DNA from: Nocardiopsis sp. YSL2
GTDB taxonomy: Bacteria > Actinomycetota > Actinomycetes > Streptosporangiales > Streptosporangiaceae
Direction of reading: 5' to 3'
Assembly: GCF_030555055.1 (NCBI RefSeq)
Contig: NZ_JAMOAO010000002.1
Span: 31,961 to 95,960 of the forward strand
Length of the DNA: 64,000 nt
The notes under the pieces were generated by a model. It had not been told where the DNA came from and did not search any database. It saw only the letters and a list, made by a program, of their open reading frames with translations. This document shows, one piece after another, positions 15,586 through 25,877 of the stretch. The position numbers and the translations under genes are program-made. The first letter of the stretch is position 1. Every line of letters begins with the position of its first letter.

Positions 15586-16061
15586 CCGAGCACATCGAGG
15601 ACGGTATCGCCCGCCACGCCTACGCCCAGGGCGAGGACCCCGTCGAGCACGCGGTGCGCCGCGCGGCCATCGAGATCGAGGTCGCCGACGAGGTCACCGT
15701 GAGCCGCCTGGAGGACCCGGCCGCGTGCCCCATCTACGGGGCCACGCCCACGGCCGAGTCCACCGCCCGCCGGATCATCGGCCGCCTGCTCACCCTCGGG
15801 TGGACCCAGCCCGCCGCCCAGGCGCCGGCCCCGACGAAGGGAACCGCCATGACCGCCGCCGACCTCCACGAGGAACTCGGTGTGCTCCTCGCCGAAGGCC
15901 ACGGGCACCTGCCCGTCGTGCTCACCGACACCGACCCCGACGGCACCGGCGCCGTGTACGAGCCGACCGAGGTTGGCCTGCTCCTCGGAGACGACGACGT
16001 CGACTGGGTCGCCATCGAGCTGACCGCCACCGACACCGCCGGGGAGGCGAGTCCGACGTGA
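15582..16061 (+). CDS. Unknown acidic phage protein
   Basis: 159 residues from GTG. Two parts: an N-terminal helical region (DPVEHAVRRAAIEIEVADEV) and a C-terminal mixed region starting MTAADLHEELGVLLAEGHGH, which might be made separately from ATG 15849. Function unknown. Belongs to the replication operon by overlap with the loader gene. Confidence 0.6.
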   Translation: MTEHIEDGIARHAYAQGEDPVEHAVRRAAIEIEVADEVTVSRLEDPAACPIYGATPTAESTARRIIGRLLTLGWTQPAAQAPAPTKGTAMTAADLHEELGVLLAEGHGHLPVVLTDTDPDGTGAVYEPTEVGLLLGDDDVDWVAIELTATDTAGEASPT

Positions 16062-16159
16062 CCACGAGGGAGCAGGCCCGCGCCGAGGCCATCGAGCTGA
16101 TGGCCCGCCGCATCTCCGAGCGCGACCACGCCGCCTGGGCCGACAGGGCCGACCCGGAG
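16058..16159 (+). pseudogene. 5' end of a phage gene cut at the junction
   Basis: The first 34 codons match the intact 94-residue gene at 43549..43833, then homology ends after 16159 at the bases GACCCGGAG. The frame stays open into unrelated DNA to about 16456, but that chimeric tail has no counterpart. This is the point where prophage A sequence is fused to chromosomal sequence. Confidence 0.7.
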
Positions 16160-16494
16160 GACCCGGACGGGCTCGGTTTCCCGGTGTCGGGCCTGCTGCC
16201 GGCGTTCGGTTCCGGCCGTGGTCGACGTGGTCGCCTGGGAGGGCGACGACGAGCTCCACGGGGACCGGGTGACCGTGGACGGCCGGGTGCTGGTCCCCCA
16301 GGACGGGTACGCGACCGGCGACAACGCCTTCGTCGGGTCGGCGCGCGGCGCGGTCGGCGACCCCATGGCCTTCGGAACCGACGTGCTCCGGACCGCGCCG
16401 GGTGCTCGGGCGCGAGTCGGAGTTGCGCGTCGCCTCGGAGGGGGACGCCGTGCTGATCGGTGTCGTGGCGGTGACGGCGCCCATGCGGACCTGA
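16160..16494 (+). pseudogene. 3' fragment of an unknown chromosomal gene
   Basis: Two frames join to give a continuous C-terminal portion: VVDVVAWEGDDELHGDRV ... QDGYATGDNAFVGSARG, then after a frame change VLGRESELRVASEG ... VAVTAPMRT and TGA at 16492. The 5' part is missing because of the junction at 16160. The beta-rich pattern does not match a family I recognise. Confidence 0.45.
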
Positions 16495-16682
16495 CAGCGG
16501 GTCCGCCGGTGCCGCCGCGGTGACGCTCCGTGGACCCGGCTCACCGGGACGGATGCCGAAATCCGACTATGCGTGCCTAGTAAGTAACTCTCAGTATTGA
16601 AGGTGGCACACAAAAACGAGACAGTTTTGGCTAGGCTGTGCCCCGGCCATGGATATGGCCAGAGTTGATAGGGAAGGGGGCG

Positions 16683-18404
16683 GTGTCACGTGGACCGCGC
16701 GCGTTGTTCGTCGACGCGGGGTACCTTCTCGCTGACGGCCGATGGCCGTACACGGAACCCGCAACCGGGACTCCGTCTCCTGGGACTACTCCGGACTCGT
16801 CCAGTTCCTCAACGAGGTCGCGCGCGACCGCACCGGCCTGCCGCTGCTGCGGTGCTACTGGTACGAGGCCGTCGCCGACGATCGCCGCACGCAGGAACAG
16901 GACGGCATCGCCGACATCCCGGGCATCAAGTTCCGCGCGGCGCGGATCAGGCCGGACGGCGCGGGGCGTGGAGAGCTACGTCCAACGGGACCTCACGACC
17001 CTGGCCCGCACCGGCGTCCTGTGCGACGCCGTCCTGGTCAGCGGGGACGAGGACATGGCGTCGGTCGTCGCGGACGTGCATGGACCCGGCGTGCGCGTCA
17101 CCGTCGTGCACATCTCCGTCGAGGAACTGGACGATCTCCCGCCAGCTGCGCCGCGAATGCGCGACCTCATCGAGATCGGCGCCGGCCACCTCCGGCCGCA
17201 CGTGAACCTGCTCACCGGCAGTGAGGCCTCCCAGGAGAGCGCCTCCAAGACACCACGCCGTTCGCCAACGGCCGCGCCCGCTCGGCGCCCGAGACCCCCC
17301 GCCAGCCCGTGGTCGCCCAGCCGGTGCGAGCCGGGTCGAGCCGGCCACACACGTCCAGCGGGGGCCTGGAGGCGATGTTCGCCGAAACCGGCGGGCAGCC
17401 CGCGCCCCAGGGCAGCGCCATGGACCAGCTGCGCGCCATGCGCAGGTCGCTCGCACAGCAGCGCGGCGGCGGGGACCACCTGGCCGGCGCGGTTGCCGAC
17501 TCCCAGCCGTCCGGTCCGATCGACGCCAACGGGTTTCCGTCCGGGGGACAGCCCGCCATGGGCGGCGGCCGCTATCCGGGCACGTCCGCGGGCGGGGCGC
17601 CCTCGACCCCAACGGCCAGGGGAACTACCCGAGACGGGCTCCCACGGCGGTCTGGGCCGGCCGGAGGGCTACACCCTGCCGGGCAGACAGGCCCCCACGG
17701 GGAACGGCCAGCCGATGGGCAACGGGCAGCCGATGACCGGGGCCCAGCGACCGTACTCGCCGGGGACGGGCCCGCAGCGCTCCTTCGCGGCGGTACCGGA
17801 CCGCAACAGTCCTTCGCCGGTGGGACCGGGCCACAACAGTCCTTCGCGTCGGGGACGGGACCACAGCCCTCGTTCGCCGCCGACCCCCAGACGGGACACG
17901 CGCCACCGCAGAGAAGCGCGCCACCGCCGGAACAGCGGTTCGGACCCGGGGGACGACTCCGGTTTCGGGGTGGGCACGAGACAAACCCTACCTATGGGAC
18001 CAGTACGGAAACTGACGCCGCACGACGCGGCGGGCCGGCACCCGGATACGGGGTGCGGCCGCCTACTGGTCCCGACCACGACACCGTCCGGTACGGTACC
18101 GACGGTTATCAGGAACCGCGTTCAAGTCCTGGATATCCCCAGCAGAGCGGTCCCGGCGCGAATACCGTTGACGAAGCGGTGCATGTCGCGCACAAAGAAG
18201 GGAACGACTTCGCGGAGTCGATCGCCCGCGAGGCGCCCGCCCTGTGGGTGGAGGCCGTCTCGCGCGTAGGCCCCGATGCCCTCCGATCTGGAGGCGCGTC
18301 TGCTCCAGGGGTCCTCGCTACCGATCGACCACCTGTTGCGCGACGAGGTCCGGGACGGACTGCGCCAGGGGTTCTGGCAGGCACTGGAGCGCGCCAGGCC
18401 CTGA
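16683..18404 (+). CDS. NYN-domain protein (LabA/DUF88-like), frameshifted
   Basis: Start GTG 16683 after GGGAAGGGGGC. Conceptual joining of frames gives an N-terminal NYN/PIN-like RNase domain: ALFVDAGYLLADG, GLVQFLNEVARDRTGLPLLR, VESYVQRDLTTLARTGVLCD and AVLVSGDEDMASVVADV, whose Asp residues form the expected metal site. A long Pro/Gly/Gln-rich linker with repeated TGPQQSFA units (about 17750-17890) leads to a conserved C-terminal helical tail (EGNDFAESIAREAPALWVEA ... RQGFWQALERARP). NYN proteins are predicted ribonucleases. At least two or three frame breaks are present. Confidence 0.75.
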
Positions 18405-18452
18405 GCGGCGCTGGGAGTGCGAGTAGGGGATGGCGGCGATGGGTTGACGCAC

Positions 18453-19132
18453 GTGACGACGGCGGAGCTCGATCGTCTGGAGTTCCATGCCGTCAGGTCC
18501 GGCGAACACGGAGGAGTCGCCGCCCAGCTACTGGAGCTGGCCAAACCGGTCGCGACGCCGGTAGTGAGATCGGCCGCGCGGAGCTGTTCGTCCGGGCGGG
18601 GGAGCAGTGGGAGATCGCGCAGGAGTTCGAGCGTGCCTGCGCGGCCTACCAGCGGGCGATCGACGACGGCGGCTCCACGGTGATCGACGCGCGCGCCCTG
18701 CGCGCAGGCGCGCTCCTGCACCTGGACGAAGTGGAGCGGGCACAGGCGCAGCTCAAACGCCTGGAGACCGAGGGGCCGCACGGCCTGTCCACCCACATCC
18801 ACATCGCGGAGGCGCTCTACGCCCACGACGACCTGGAAGGCGCCGAGAGGTGGGCCACAGCCGGCGCCCGCCGGCACGTCGATGGCGAGGTGACCCCCCT
18901 ACGTGCACGATCTGCTGATGGAGCTGCTGCGCATCCGGTTCCGTATCCGCACCGATCTCGGTTGGACGAGGACGATCTGGACGAGTGGGCGATGCGCTCT
19001 GAGCGCGTGGCGTCCCCCGCGGCGCCGCACCGCGCCGCCCGGCCACACCACCCCACCGCCCCGGCGGCCGCACCACGACCGTCGGGAACTTCACCACGCG
19101 CCCTGATCGCCATCGCCCCCACGGGGGCCTAG
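18453..19132 (+). CDS. Tetratricopeptide-repeat protein, frameshifted
   Basis: GTG 18453 gives TTAELDRLEFHAVRSGEHGG and, after a frame change near 18565, TPR-like helices: ELFVRAGEQWEIAQEFERAC, AYQRAIDDGG, ALRAGALLHLDEVERAQAQL and HIAEALYAHDDLEGAERWA. A further break near 18897 precedes the DDLDEWAMRSERVASP tail. It is a small actinobacterial TPR protein of unknown partner. It follows the NYN gene closely and may be co-transcribed. A hairpin at 19177 ends the unit. Confidence 0.65.
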
Positions 19133-19176
19133 TCTGAGTCCGGCCGCCTTCCCGCGGCGTCCGAGCCCTTGCCCGA

Positions 19177-19197
19177 ACCCCCCGCTGTGGCGGGGGT
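19177..19197 (+). terminator. Hairpin terminator after the TPR gene
   Basis: Inverted repeat ACCCCCCGC-TGTG-GCGGGGGT, 45 bases after the TPR stop and before the nrd promoter. No T tract, as is common in high-GC actinobacteria. Confidence 0.5.
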
Positions 19198-19285
19198 CCG
19201 AGGCGTGCCATACCACGCCCCCGGTGTGCTCATCCTCGTCCGGGTGGAACCCGAGAAATCGGCGACACGCCATCATCTTGCGGTG

Positions 19286-19315
19286 TTCCGAGGCGCCATC
19301 CCCTAGATGTAGTAT
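19286..19315 (+). promoter_or_regulatory. Putative nrdAB promoter
   Basis: TTCCGA (19286-19291), an 18-base spacer and TAGTAT (19310-19315). Initiation 6-8 bases later would start the transcript at the first base of the riboswitch, which supports the assignment, although the -35 match is weak. Confidence 0.4.
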
Positions 19316-19323
19316 CGGGCCCG

Positions 19324-19490
19324 CTGGTGGTTCACCCCGCGGGGTGAGGCGAGAGGGAACCCGGTGTGAATCCGGGGCTGCCCCGCAGCGGTAAGTGGGA
19401 ACGAAGGCCGTCACACGCACTGGGAACCCCTGAGAGTGCCCGGGAAGCGACAGTCGGTAGGCCGCCCACGAGCCCGAACCTGCCACCGGC
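19324..19490 (+). promoter_or_regulatory. Cobalamin (adenosylcobalamin) riboswitch
   Basis: Contains the diagnostic B12-box elements in order: GAGGGAACCCGGTG, CCGGGGCTGCCCCGCAGCGG followed by TAAG (box about 19376-19395), CACTGG (19418-19423), CGGGAAG (19441) and CCCGAACCTGCC (19473-19484). It lies 170 bases before nrdA. In Streptomyces the class Ia nrdABS operon is repressed through such a riboswitch when cobalamin allows the class II enzyme NrdJ to work. The same logic is expected here. The stretch 19491-19641 is the expression platform. Confidence 0.92.
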
Positions 19491-19658
19491 GCGCACGCCA
19501 GACGTGCGCCGACGACGGGGCTTCGAGGGTGAGCCGCGCCGACCCACCGGTCCGTCGACCGCTCGCATCCAGTGCGTCGGTCCCCCCGGTGTGCCGTGCG
19601 CCTTGCTGACTCGTGTCCCCTCCCCGCCGGGACTCTTCTACCGAGGTGGAGCCGCTGT

Positions 19659-22224
19659 ATGACCCTTGACGTCGAGGCCGTGCCCGCATCCGTCCGGCCC
19701 GAGACGGCCACCGACGGCGCGCCCCCCGCCGCCATCGACCGGATCGAGCACGTCGTAACCGAGGCCTGCGCGCGGCTGTCGGTGTTTCGGCGGACAAGGT
19801 CCTCACGGAGGCCCGACGCGGCTTCTTCCCCGGCATCTCCGACGCCGAGGTCGAACTCGCGCTGGTCATGGCGGCCCGCAGCTTCGTGGAGGTCGACCCC
19901 GACTACTCCCACGTGGCCGCGCGCCTGCTGCTGGACAAGCTCCGCCGCGAGGCCCTCACGTTCATCAGCGGATCCCCCGACGCCGCGGGCCAGTCCGAGA
20001 TGGCCGACCGCTACCCGGCCTACCTGGCCGCCTACGTCGGCCGCGGCATCGACCTCGGGCAGCTCGACCCCGCGCTGGCCCGGTTCGACCTGGACCGCCT
20101 GGGCAAGGCGCTGCGCCCCGAGCGCGACGAGCAGTTCACTTCCTGGGCATCCAGACCCTCTACGACCGCTACTTGCACAGCGACGAGGTCCGCTACGAGC
20201 TGCCGCAGCGTTCGTTCATGCGCGTGGCGATGGGCCTGGCGCTCAACGAGGACGACCGCGAGGCGCGCGCGATCGAGTTCTACGAGCTGCTCTCCTCGTT
20301 CGACTTCATGGCCTCCACGCCCACCCTGTTCAACGCGGGCACGGTCCGCGCCCAGCTGTCGTCGTGCTCTCCTCACCACCGTCGGCGACGACCTGCAGGA
20401 CATCTTCCACGGCATCAGCAACAACGCGATGCTGTCCAAGTACTCGGGCGGCCTCGGCAACGACTGGACCCCGGTCCGCGGCCTCGGATCGCACATCCGG
20501 GGGACCAACGGCAAGAGCCAGGCGTCGTCCCGTTCCTGAAGATCGCCAACGACACACCGCCGTCGCGGTCAATCAGGGGGAAAGCGGAAGGGCGCGTCTG
20601 CGCCTACCTGGAGACCTGGCACATCGACATCGAGGAGTTCCTCGACCTCCGCAAGAACACCGGTGACGAGCGCCGCCGCACCCACGACATGAACACCGCG
20701 AACTGGGTCCCCGACCTGTTCATGCAGCGGGTCGAGGAGGGCGGCGACTGGACCCTGTTCTCGCCGAACGAGGTGCCCGACCTGCACGACAAGTACGGCA
20801 CGGACTTCGCCGAGGCCTACACCCGCTACGAGGCCGAGGCCGCGGCGGCCGGATCAAGGTGTCCAAGACCCTGCCGGCCGTCGAGCTGTGGCGCGCATGC
20901 TCACCATGCTGTTCGAGACCGGCCACCCGTGGATCACCTTCAAGGACCCCTCAACCTGCGCTCGCCCCAGCAGCACACGGGCGTGGTCCACTCCTCCAAC
21001 CTCTGTGCACCGAGATCACGCTGAACACCAGCGCCGACGAGGTCGCCGTCTGCAACCTGGGATCGGTCAACCTCGCCCAGCACGTGGGACCGCAGGGCCT
21101 GGACGCCGAGCGGCTGCGCCGGACCGTGCGCACCGCCGTGCGCATGCTCGACAACGTCATCGACGTGAACTTCTACACGATCCCCGAGGCGCGCCGAGCG
21201 AACATGCGCCACCGCCCCGTGGGCCTGGGCCTGATGGGCTTCCAGGACGCGCTGTTCAAGCTGCGCACCCCCTACGCCTCGGACGGCGCCGTCACGTTCG
21301 CCGACGAGAGCATGGAGCTGATCAGCTACTACGCGATCGAGGCCTCCGCGGAGCTGGCCGCCGAGCGCGGCTCCTACGAGTCCTTCGACGGCTCGCTGTG
21401 GAGCCAGGGCATCCTGCCGATCGACTCCCTGCGGCTGCTGGCCGAGGCCCGCGGCGGCGTGCTGGACATGGACCGCGGCGAGACCCTGGACTGGGACTCG
21501 CTGCGCGAGCGCGTCCGCTCGACCGGCATGCGCAACTCCAACGTGATGGCCATCGCGCCCACCGCGACCATCGCCAACATCACCGGCGTCGGCCAGTCGA
21601 TCGAGCCCGTCTACCGGAACCTGTTCGTGAGTCGAACATGTCCGGCGACTTCACGGTCGTCAACCCCTACCTGGTCCGCGACCTCAAGGAGCGCGGACTC
21701 TGGGACGACCAGATGGTCTCCGACCTGAAGATGCACGACGGCAGCCTGGGCGCCATCGACCGCGTCCCCGCCGACCTCAAGGCGCTCTACGCGACCGCGT
21801 TCGAGGTCGACCCCGAGTGGCTGGTGGACGCGGGCTCGCGCCGCCAGAAGTGGATCGACCAGGCCCAGTCGCTGAACCTGTACATGGCGGCGCCGAGCGG
21901 CCGCAAGCTGGACGCCCTGTATCGGCGCGCCTGGAAGTCCGGGCTCAAGACCACGTACTACCTGCGCTCGCAGAGCGCCACGCACGTGGAGAAGAGCACG
22001 CTCAAGGGCACAGACGGCCGCCTCAACGCCGTCTCCTCCGGCCCGGCCCCGGCCCCGGCTCCGTCGCCCGCGCCGTCCCGAGCCCGTCGCCGTCGCCCGC
22101 CCCGAGCCCGGCTCCGGCCCCCGCCCCGAACGCCGCACCCGCCGACGCCGGTGAGGACGAGTTCGACATCGTGGACGGCCAGGCCTGCTCCATCGACGAC
22201 CCCGAGTGCGAGGCCTGCCAGTAG
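19659..22224 (+). CDS. nrdA: Ribonucleotide reductase class Ia, large subunit (frameshifted)
   Basis: ATG 19659 after GAGGTGGAG. About ten frame breaks, but the joined frames give a full-length protein: FSMASTPTLFNAGT-type substrate region (seen as DFMASTPTLFNAGTVRAQLS), NNAMLSKYSGGLGNDWTPVR, YLETWHIDIEEFLDLRKN, LFSPNEVPDLHD, the catalytic-Cys block SSNLC followed by TEITLNTSADEVAVCNLGSV, RPVGLGLMGFQDALFKL, and a C-terminal flexible tail ending CSIDDPECEACQ with the redox Cys pair. It reduces ribonucleoside diphosphates with NrdB. The tail is extended by a Pro/Ala/Ser linker near 22040-22140. Confidence 0.92.
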
Positions 22225-22334
22225 TAGAAGGCAGCCCCCCGGGGCGGCGGCTCGCGAGCCGCCGCCCCGGCGAACCACTCTCCCCAGACACGACAGTTCC
22301 GGCCACGACGGCCGGAGAACGGAAGTACCCGAGG

Positions 22335-23415
22335 ATGACCACCGTCTCCGAGAACAGCGCCGCCGCCACCAGCGGCCTCGGCGAGATCCAGCGCGACGCC
22401 GAGCGCGTCAACGTCGACGACAAGGCGATGATCAACGCCCGCGCCGACGTCAACCAGCTGCTGCCGCTCAAGTACACCTGGGCGTGGGACAAGTACCTCG
22501 CGGGCTGCAACAACCACTGGATGCCCACCGAGGTCGCCATGCAGGCCGACATCGCCCTGTGGAAGTCCAAGGACGGTCTGACCGAGGACGAGCGCCTGAT
22601 GCTCAAGCGCAACCTCGGGTTCTTCGCCACCGCGGAGTCGCTGGTGGCCAACAACATCGTCCTGGCCGTCTACCGCCAGCTGACCAACCCCGAGTGCCGC
22701 CAGTACCTGCTGCGTCAGGCCTTCGAGGAGGCGGTGCACACCCACACCTTCCAGTACATCTGCGAGAGCCTCGGCCTGGACGAGGGCGAGCTCTTCAAAC
22801 ATGTACCGCGAGGTCCCCTCGATCACGGCCAAGGACGCCTGGGCGCTCAAGTACACCCAGAACCTGGAGGACCCGGAGTTCCGCACCGGTACGCCCGAGG
22901 CCGACCAGGCGTTCCTGCGCGACCTGGTGGCGTTCTACGTCATCTTCGAGGGCATGTGGTTCTACACGGGCTTCGCGCAGATCCTGTCGCTGGGCCGCCG
23001 CAACAAGATGGTCGGCATCGCGAGCAGTACCAGTACATCCTGCGCGACGAGTCGATCCACCTGAACTTCGGCATCGACGTGATCAACCAGATCAAGATCG
23101 AGAACCCGCACCTGTGGGAGCACCGAGTTCCAGGCCGAGGTCCGCACCATGCTGACCGAGGCCTGTGAGCTGGAGGTGGCCTACGGCCGCGAGACCATGC
23201 CGCGCGGCGTGCTGGGGCTCAACGCCGAGCTGTGCGAGAAGTACATGCACTTCATCACCGACCGGCGCGCGGAGCAGATCGGCCTGGCGCCGATCTTCGG
23301 GGGGAGAGCGAGAACCCCTTCCCGTGGATGAGCGAGATGATGGACCTGCAGAAGGAGAAGAACTTTCGAGACCCGGGTCATCGAGTACCAGACCGGCGGC
23401 GGCCTGGGGGACTGA
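22335..23415 (+). CDS. nrdB: Ribonucleotide reductase class Ia, small subunit (frameshifted)
   Basis: ATG 22335. Joined frames give about 340-360 residues of the NrdB beta subunit, which houses the di-iron tyrosyl radical: KYTWAWDKYLAGCNNHWMPT, ADIALWKSKDGLTEDERL, the first iron ligands around ESLVANNIVLAVYRQL, FEEAVHTHTFQYICESLGLD, FEGMWFYTGFAQILSLGRRN, YILRDESIHLNFGIDVINQI, and a C-terminal peptide ENPFPWMSEMMDLQKEKN ... YQTGGGLGD that docks on NrdA. Four or five single-base breaks. No nrdS-like regulator follows. A terminator and then the leftward integrase come next. Confidence 0.92.
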
Positions 23416-25143
23416 CCTGCGAGGACACGGCCCCCTGGACCCTTCGGCGGAGGGTACGGGGGCCGTTTTGGAGAGAGATTTGGGAGACGACCCCGGAAAT
23501 CTCCCTGGCGCCCTGCCTCCGGTAGGGCGCCAGCAGCTCGTCGAGCAGGGCCACTGGCGAGTGCGGGGTGCATCGCCGCGCGGGCCTTCAGGGACGCCTC
23601 CCAGTTGCGCGTCAGCATGTCCAGGAGCGCCGCCGTCATGGCCGGGGTCACCTGGCTGTACACGGCGCCGATGCCGCCCATCTCATGTCCGAGGCCGCTG
23701 GTGCTGGAGGACCTCGGGCACGCCGCCCTCGATCATCGCCCGCTTGTGGGGAGTGCCGGGCCAGCCCGTGCGGTGTGATCCCGGCGCGATCGGATCCCAG
23801 GTGATCTCTGAGCGCTTGCGCGGAGACCGCCGCGCACCGGCATCCCCGGCCAGGGTTCGGCGAGCAGCGGCACCGGACGCTCCTCCTGGACCTCGCCCTG
23901 GCCGTTCTTGGCGCCCGGATACAGGCCCGTGGACGCCGCGCCGATGAGCCACGGTTTGTAGGACCGCGTCGGTGATGGGGCGCTCCGTCCCGCCCGGTGA
24001 AGACGTGCACGCCGCCGCGGTGGGCCGGCTCCTGGCCGCCGCGGAGGAAGTCGCCGTCGAACCGCTCTGCCAGGTCGGAGTCGATGCCCAGCTCCGTGAG
24101 CGACCGATCCTTCGGGGTGAGCGAGGAGCGCCTTCTCCATCCTCCTCCGACCAGGCGCTGCGCCGCTTGAGCGCCGCCACCAGGAACCGGTGGACGGTGC
24201 GCGGCCGGTGGCAGGCGCACGTCTTCGTCGGCTTGTTTGGGAGGGCTTTCATCTGGTGCCGGAGCAGCTCGCACACGAACTTCGGGATGGCGATGTCGCG
24301 GAAGGAGTCGTCCTTGGGCGCCTGCCGGTACCAGTCGCCGCCGTGCTCGTAGAGCTGCCACTCCACGCGATCGGCCCTCGTCCGGACGGCAGTACTCCCG
24401 TTCGAGGCCGACCATCTCGCCGACCGGAGGGCCTGCGTTGTACATCGTGATGCCGGCGATGAAACTCTCGTCCCGACCACTCAGCAGCGCCATCCGTTCG
24501 GACAGCAGCAGCGCGCCGAGCGCGTCGGTGGTCACCCGCTCCCGTCCACGGGTGCCTTTCGTCCGTCCGGTGCCCGAGCGGCGGCCGCGGTTGGACTTGA
24601 CCTCGGCGGGGTTGGAGGTGAGGTGTCCCGCCTCGATCGCGTCGGAGCACAAGGTGTAGAGCGTGGAGCAGTATCCGCGGATGGTCGACTCGGCGTACCC
24701 GGCGGCCCGCTTGACCCGCTTGAACTCGGTGATCTGCTCCGAGGTGATGTCGGCGAGCAGCATGTCCGCCCACATCGGACCGTCGGGGCCGTGCGGTTCA
24801 TGGGGGAGGAGGTGGTTCTCCAGGTGGTTGCGCAGGCCGCTTCGGTGGGAGATGCCGACGTCTTGGAGCGGGTACCAGGTGTTCGACCACTGGCCGAAGG
24901 TGATGCCGTCTTGCTGGCGGAAGCGCCGGCGGCTTCGACTACGGAGGGGGCGGACTCGGCGTCCAAGCCCATTCGGATCTTGGCTTCCTTCTCTGTGCCC
25001 CACTTCTCGGCGTCGCGTTTGCGAGTCCATCGGTTGCCCTGGTCATCGCGGGACGCGGTGGCGTAGGTGCCGTCGGCTGTCTGGTAGCGGACGCGGTAGT
25101 AGTCGCCGTCCTTCTTGGACGAGCGCTTCTCCACGAAGGCCAT
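23379..25143 (-). CDS. Tyrosine recombinase, phage integrase (frameshifted)
   Basis: Start ATG at 25143 (minus strand). Joined frames show an N-terminal arm-binding region (VEKRSSKKDGDYYRVRYQTA), a SAM-like core-binding domain (WADMLLADITSEQITEFKRV ... GYCSTLYTLCSDAIEAGHL), and a catalytic domain with YNAGPPVGEMVGLERE (degraded A-G-x-R region), HGLxRHSHKRA-like block (seen as ITPHGLARHSP and HKRAMIEGGVPEVLQHQ) and the nucleophile region MGGIGAVYSQVTPAM. It integrates and, with an excisionase, excises the prophage. Several indels blur the exact 3' end: one frame stops at 23379, inside nrdB, so the true stop could be nearer 23480. Confidence 0.85.
23429..23469. terminator. Intrinsic terminator after nrdB
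   Basis: Stem GGCCCCCTGGACCCT / AGGGTACGGGGGCC around TTCGGCGG, followed by GTTTT. It stands 14 bases after the nrdB stop and may also serve the converging integrase gene. Confidence 0.75.
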
Positions 25144-25230
25144 GGGCCTCTCCTGTTGGGGGTAGTAGAGCGCCCCCTCCGGTTGGAGGGGGCGTATCTG
25201 GTCAGGGCCCGGAGTGCGGGCGGGCGGCGG

Positions 25231-25742
25231 TCAGTACTGTGGGTCGGGTCGCGCAGCTCCTCTGGGACGAACTCCGTCGGCCAGGCCCCGAGCTGAAGGT
25301 CGACGGTGGACGGGACCGTCGTGTCTGTACTGGAGCCGGGCACGTTCACGAGCGGCCCCCTGGCCCCGCTGATGTGCGGATGAGGCTGGCGGCAGGTGGC
25401 TGGCTGTACGTGTGGCCGAGGGTCGCGCAGTCCCTCGGGGACGGACTCATCGCACACGCGCACGTGGCGCAGGTGCCCCAGATAGGCCCAGGGGTCTCTC
25501 CGGACGAGGGTGATCGGCACCCAGACGCCGAAGTTGTTGATCCAGTGCCTCACCACCACGTCGGGGGACTGGTGGATCACCTCCTCCACTACCTCGACGG
25601 CCGGGCAACCGACTTGGAGGTCGATGCAGATGGCGTCGAATCGCTCGCTCAGGGCTACTCGTGCGGACAGGGACAGTGACGCTGGGCGGACGTAGACGGT
25701 GGGCGGGACCGCCGTGTCCTTTGGGGAGGACGCACTACTCAT
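25231..25742 (-). CDS. Unknown small gene upstream of the integrase
   Basis: ATG 25742 (minus strand) preceded by GGACGAAAGG. The protein begins SSASSPKDTAVPPTVYVRPA and includes RFDAICIDLQVGCPAVEVVE and HWINNFGVWVPITLVRRDPW. A TGA at 25231 in a neighbouring frame is the likely stop after one indel; the raw frame runs on. Phrases recur at both ends (DTAVPPTVY and DTTVPSTVD; PEGLRDP and PEELRDP), pointing to internal duplication. No family recognised. Confidence 0.4.
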
Positions 25743-25877
25743 TGCGACCTTTCGTCCGAACCAATTTGGCCGGGAAGGTCGCATCATTGTATGTGGCACA
25801 GATCACATTGGACAGGCGTTCGGAAGGGCGAAAAGTAAAATCCGGGCAATTGACCTGCGCAAACGGCAGTCATCCGA

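Larger units (their letters stand above)
1..16159 (+). mobile_element. Prophage A, early and replication genes
   Basis: Thirty-six collinear rightward genes, mostly with four-base start/stop overlaps, run from an XRE regulator to a DnaC-like helicase loader. Base 1 corresponds to base 26568 in the second copy, so the window opens just inside the early promoter. All frames are open. Homology with the second copy stops abruptly after 16159, inside a gene that is intact at 43549..43833. The content (annealing protein, RuvC-like resolvase, initiator plus loader) is that of the left arm of an actinobacterial temperate siphophage. Confidence 0.85.
7149..16159. repeat. 9,011-bp direct repeat, left copy
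   Basis: From 7149 to 16159 the sequence matches 34640 to 43650 with a constant offset of 27,491 and no difference found: all translated frames are identical and spot-checked lines agree base for base. Upstream the two copies differ by substitutions and indels; downstream they are unrelated. Abrupt loss of divergence at both ends suggests recent conversion, duplication or assembly collapse. Confidence 0.9.

Noticed and set aside
16058..16456. A long hybrid gene across the 16159 junction
   Set aside because: The second half has shadow-type composition and no counterpart; the intact gene is at 43549..43833.
17309..19132. A single 607-codon gene spanning the NYN tail and the TPR gene
   Set aside because: The open frame passes through the NYN stop and the TPR start in the wrong frame in the middle (about 18270-18570); it is the product of indels joining two genes.
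19659..23415. nrdA and nrdB as pseudogenes
   Set aside because: All conserved blocks remain, breaks are single-base and equally frequent in neighbouring unrelated genes, so sequencing error is more likely than decay.
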